A stretch of 6,945 nucleotides of DNA from Acidimicrobiia bacterium (GTDB lineage Bacteria > Actinomycetota > Acidimicrobiia > IMCC26256 > JAENVU01): the NCBI GenBank assembly GCA_025357995.1, contig JANYLF010000241.1, forward strand, positions 1 to 6,945, in the 5' to 3' direction. The notes under the pieces are model-generated. The model saw nothing but the letters and a program-made list of their open reading frames with translations. It was not told the origin of the DNA and did not search any database. Below are positions 6,041 through 6,945 of the stretch, piece by piece. A program made the position numbers and the translations under genes. The number at the start of each line of letters is the position of its first letter. Position 1 is the stretch's first letter.

Positions 6041-6945
6041 CCACGGTGGAGATCGCGGGTATCGGCCTGCACCCCTTCGGCCGGTTCGACGGTGTGAGCG
6101 TGACCGACATGGGAGTAGTTGCGGTGCGCGCCGCGCTGGCCGATGCGGGAATTGGCGCGGGTGATCGACCGGGCTTCCAGGCTGCGTTTTGCGGCACCGC
6201 CTATTCCGGTGTCGCCGCGGGCCACAAGGTGTTGGGCGCACTCGCCCGCACCGGAATGCCGATCGTCGACATCGAAGCCGGATGTGCGAGCGGGGGTGCC
6301 GCGCTCGGGCTCGCCGCCGGCGCGATCCGCGCCGGCCAGTACGACACAGCATTGGTCTTCGGAATGGAAAAGATGCCGAAGGGCATCATCCGCTCCAGCT
6401 TCTTCGAGCCTTGGCGCGAAGAATCAGGCCTCGCGGCGACTCCCGCGTACTTCGCATTGCGGGCGCAACGTCTGTTGCGCGAGCGTGGGATCACCAAACA
6501 AGACTTGGCGCGCGTCGTGGTGAAGAACCGCGCGCACGGCGCATTGAATCCGGACGCCATGTATCAATCGGAGACCACGGTCGAGGCCGTGCTCGGATCC
6601 CGCATCGTCTGCGATCCACTCCATCTGTTCATGCTGTGCTCGCCGAACGAAGGCGCGGCCGCGGTCGTACTCCGCCGAGCGGCCGCGGGTTCGACCGCGG
6701 TCCGCCTCGATGCGGCCGCGTTGCGATCGCATCTCCCCGGCAGCGTCCTCGGCGAAGCCACTCCCCTCGCGGGGATCGACGACGCGGACATCACACCACC
6801 GACCACACTCGCCGCCGACGCCGCGTACGCCGAGGCCGGAATCGGTCCCGACGATGTCGACATCGCCGAATGTCAGGATACCGACGCGGCCCGCGAACTC
6901 CTCGGCTGGGAGGAGCTCGGACTCTGCGCGCCCGGCGATCAGGCG
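6037..6945 (+). CDS. SCP2-type thiolase/acetyltransferase, C-terminus cut by window end
   Basis: The frame stays open from the ATG at 6037 to the window end (303 residues), so the gene is incomplete. It starts inside the preceding stop (ATGA), with GGGAG (6024-6028) 8 nt upstream. The nucleophile is Cys83 in VDIEAGCASGGAALG, as in sterol-carrier-protein-type thiolases. Further matches are ALVFGMEKMPKGI (105-117), VVVKNRAHGALNP (160-172) and CSPNEGAAAVVLRR (201-214). Family members cleave or form carbon-carbon bonds of 3-ketoacyl-CoA or related thioesters. The motif that reads E-x-H-D-C-F in SCP2 thiolases appears here as ECQDTD (278-283), so its histidine is replaced by Gln280. The C-terminal motifs with the GHP-type histidine and second cysteine lie beyond the window, so activity cannot be confirmed. 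The neighbouring OB-fold protein is probably its partner. An Ltp2-like aldolase is an alternative. Confidence 0.92.
   Translation, partial: MTTVEIAGIGLHPFGRFDGVSVTDMGVVAVRAALADAGIGAGDRPGFQAAFCGTAYSGVAAGHKVLGALARTGMPIVDIEAGCASGGAALGLAAGAIRAGQYDTALVFGMEKMPKGIIRSSFFEPWREESGLAATPAYFALRAQRLLRERGITKQDLARVVVKNRAHGALNPDAMYQSETTVEAVLGSRIVCDPLHLFMLCSPNEGAAAVVLRRAAAGSTAVRLDAAALRSHLPGSVLGEATPLAGIDDADITPPTTLAADAAYAEAGIGPDDVDIAECQDTDAARELLGWEELGLCAPGDQA

Noticed and set aside
5132..6352. Long open frame of about 406 codons on the minus strand
   Set aside because: It lies opposite the CoA transferase, OB-fold and thiolase genes, all with clear family motifs. Its product is Arg/His-rich and of low complexity, typical of an antisense frame in GC-rich DNA.

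Overview
The window is high-GC and its codons are biased to G/C at the third position. Genes start at GTG or ATG and are tightly packed. Together with several CoA-ester enzymes and a type II citrate synthase, this suggests an actinobacterial chromosome, possibly a soil or aquatic Acidimicrobiia-type lineage. The taxonomic guess is inference from gene style only.

Left part (1-2145). The 5' end of an acyl-CoA dehydrogenase gene runs out of the left edge on the minus strand. It is divergent from a complete citrate synthase gene (gltA, plus strand), with a 95-bp gap between them. gltA converges on a minus-strand gene for a type IV prepilin-like protein, with only 18 bp between the two stop codons and a weak hairpin there. 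No pilus assembly gene is visible.

Right part (2217-6945, continuing past the right edge). A plus-strand, operon-like run starts at a GTG that sits 7 nt behind a -10-like hexamer, so the mRNA may be leaderless. The order is acyl-CoA dehydrogenase, a possible 35-codon membrane mini-protein (ATGA overlap), a crotonase-fold enzyme, a possible 40-codon hydrophilic mini-protein (1 nt from each neighbour), a CaiB/BaiF-type CoA transferase, a Zn-ribbon/OB-fold protein and an SCP2-type thiolase (ATGA overlap). The thiolase is cut by the window end.

How the genes may work together: the CoA transferase would load a carboxylic acid onto CoA, the dehydrogenase would introduce a 2,3-double bond, the crotonase would act on the unsaturated (or a later) intermediate, and the thiolase with its OB-fold partner would cleave the carbon chain. 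This looks like a beta-oxidation-style module for an unidentified, possibly branched, cyclic or steroid-like acid. No 3-hydroxyacyl-CoA dehydrogenase is in the window. The crotonase lacks both classical hydratase glutamates and the thiolase has a changed HDCF-type motif, so the exact chemistry is open. I see no RNA gene, CRISPR array, insertion sequence or phage feature.
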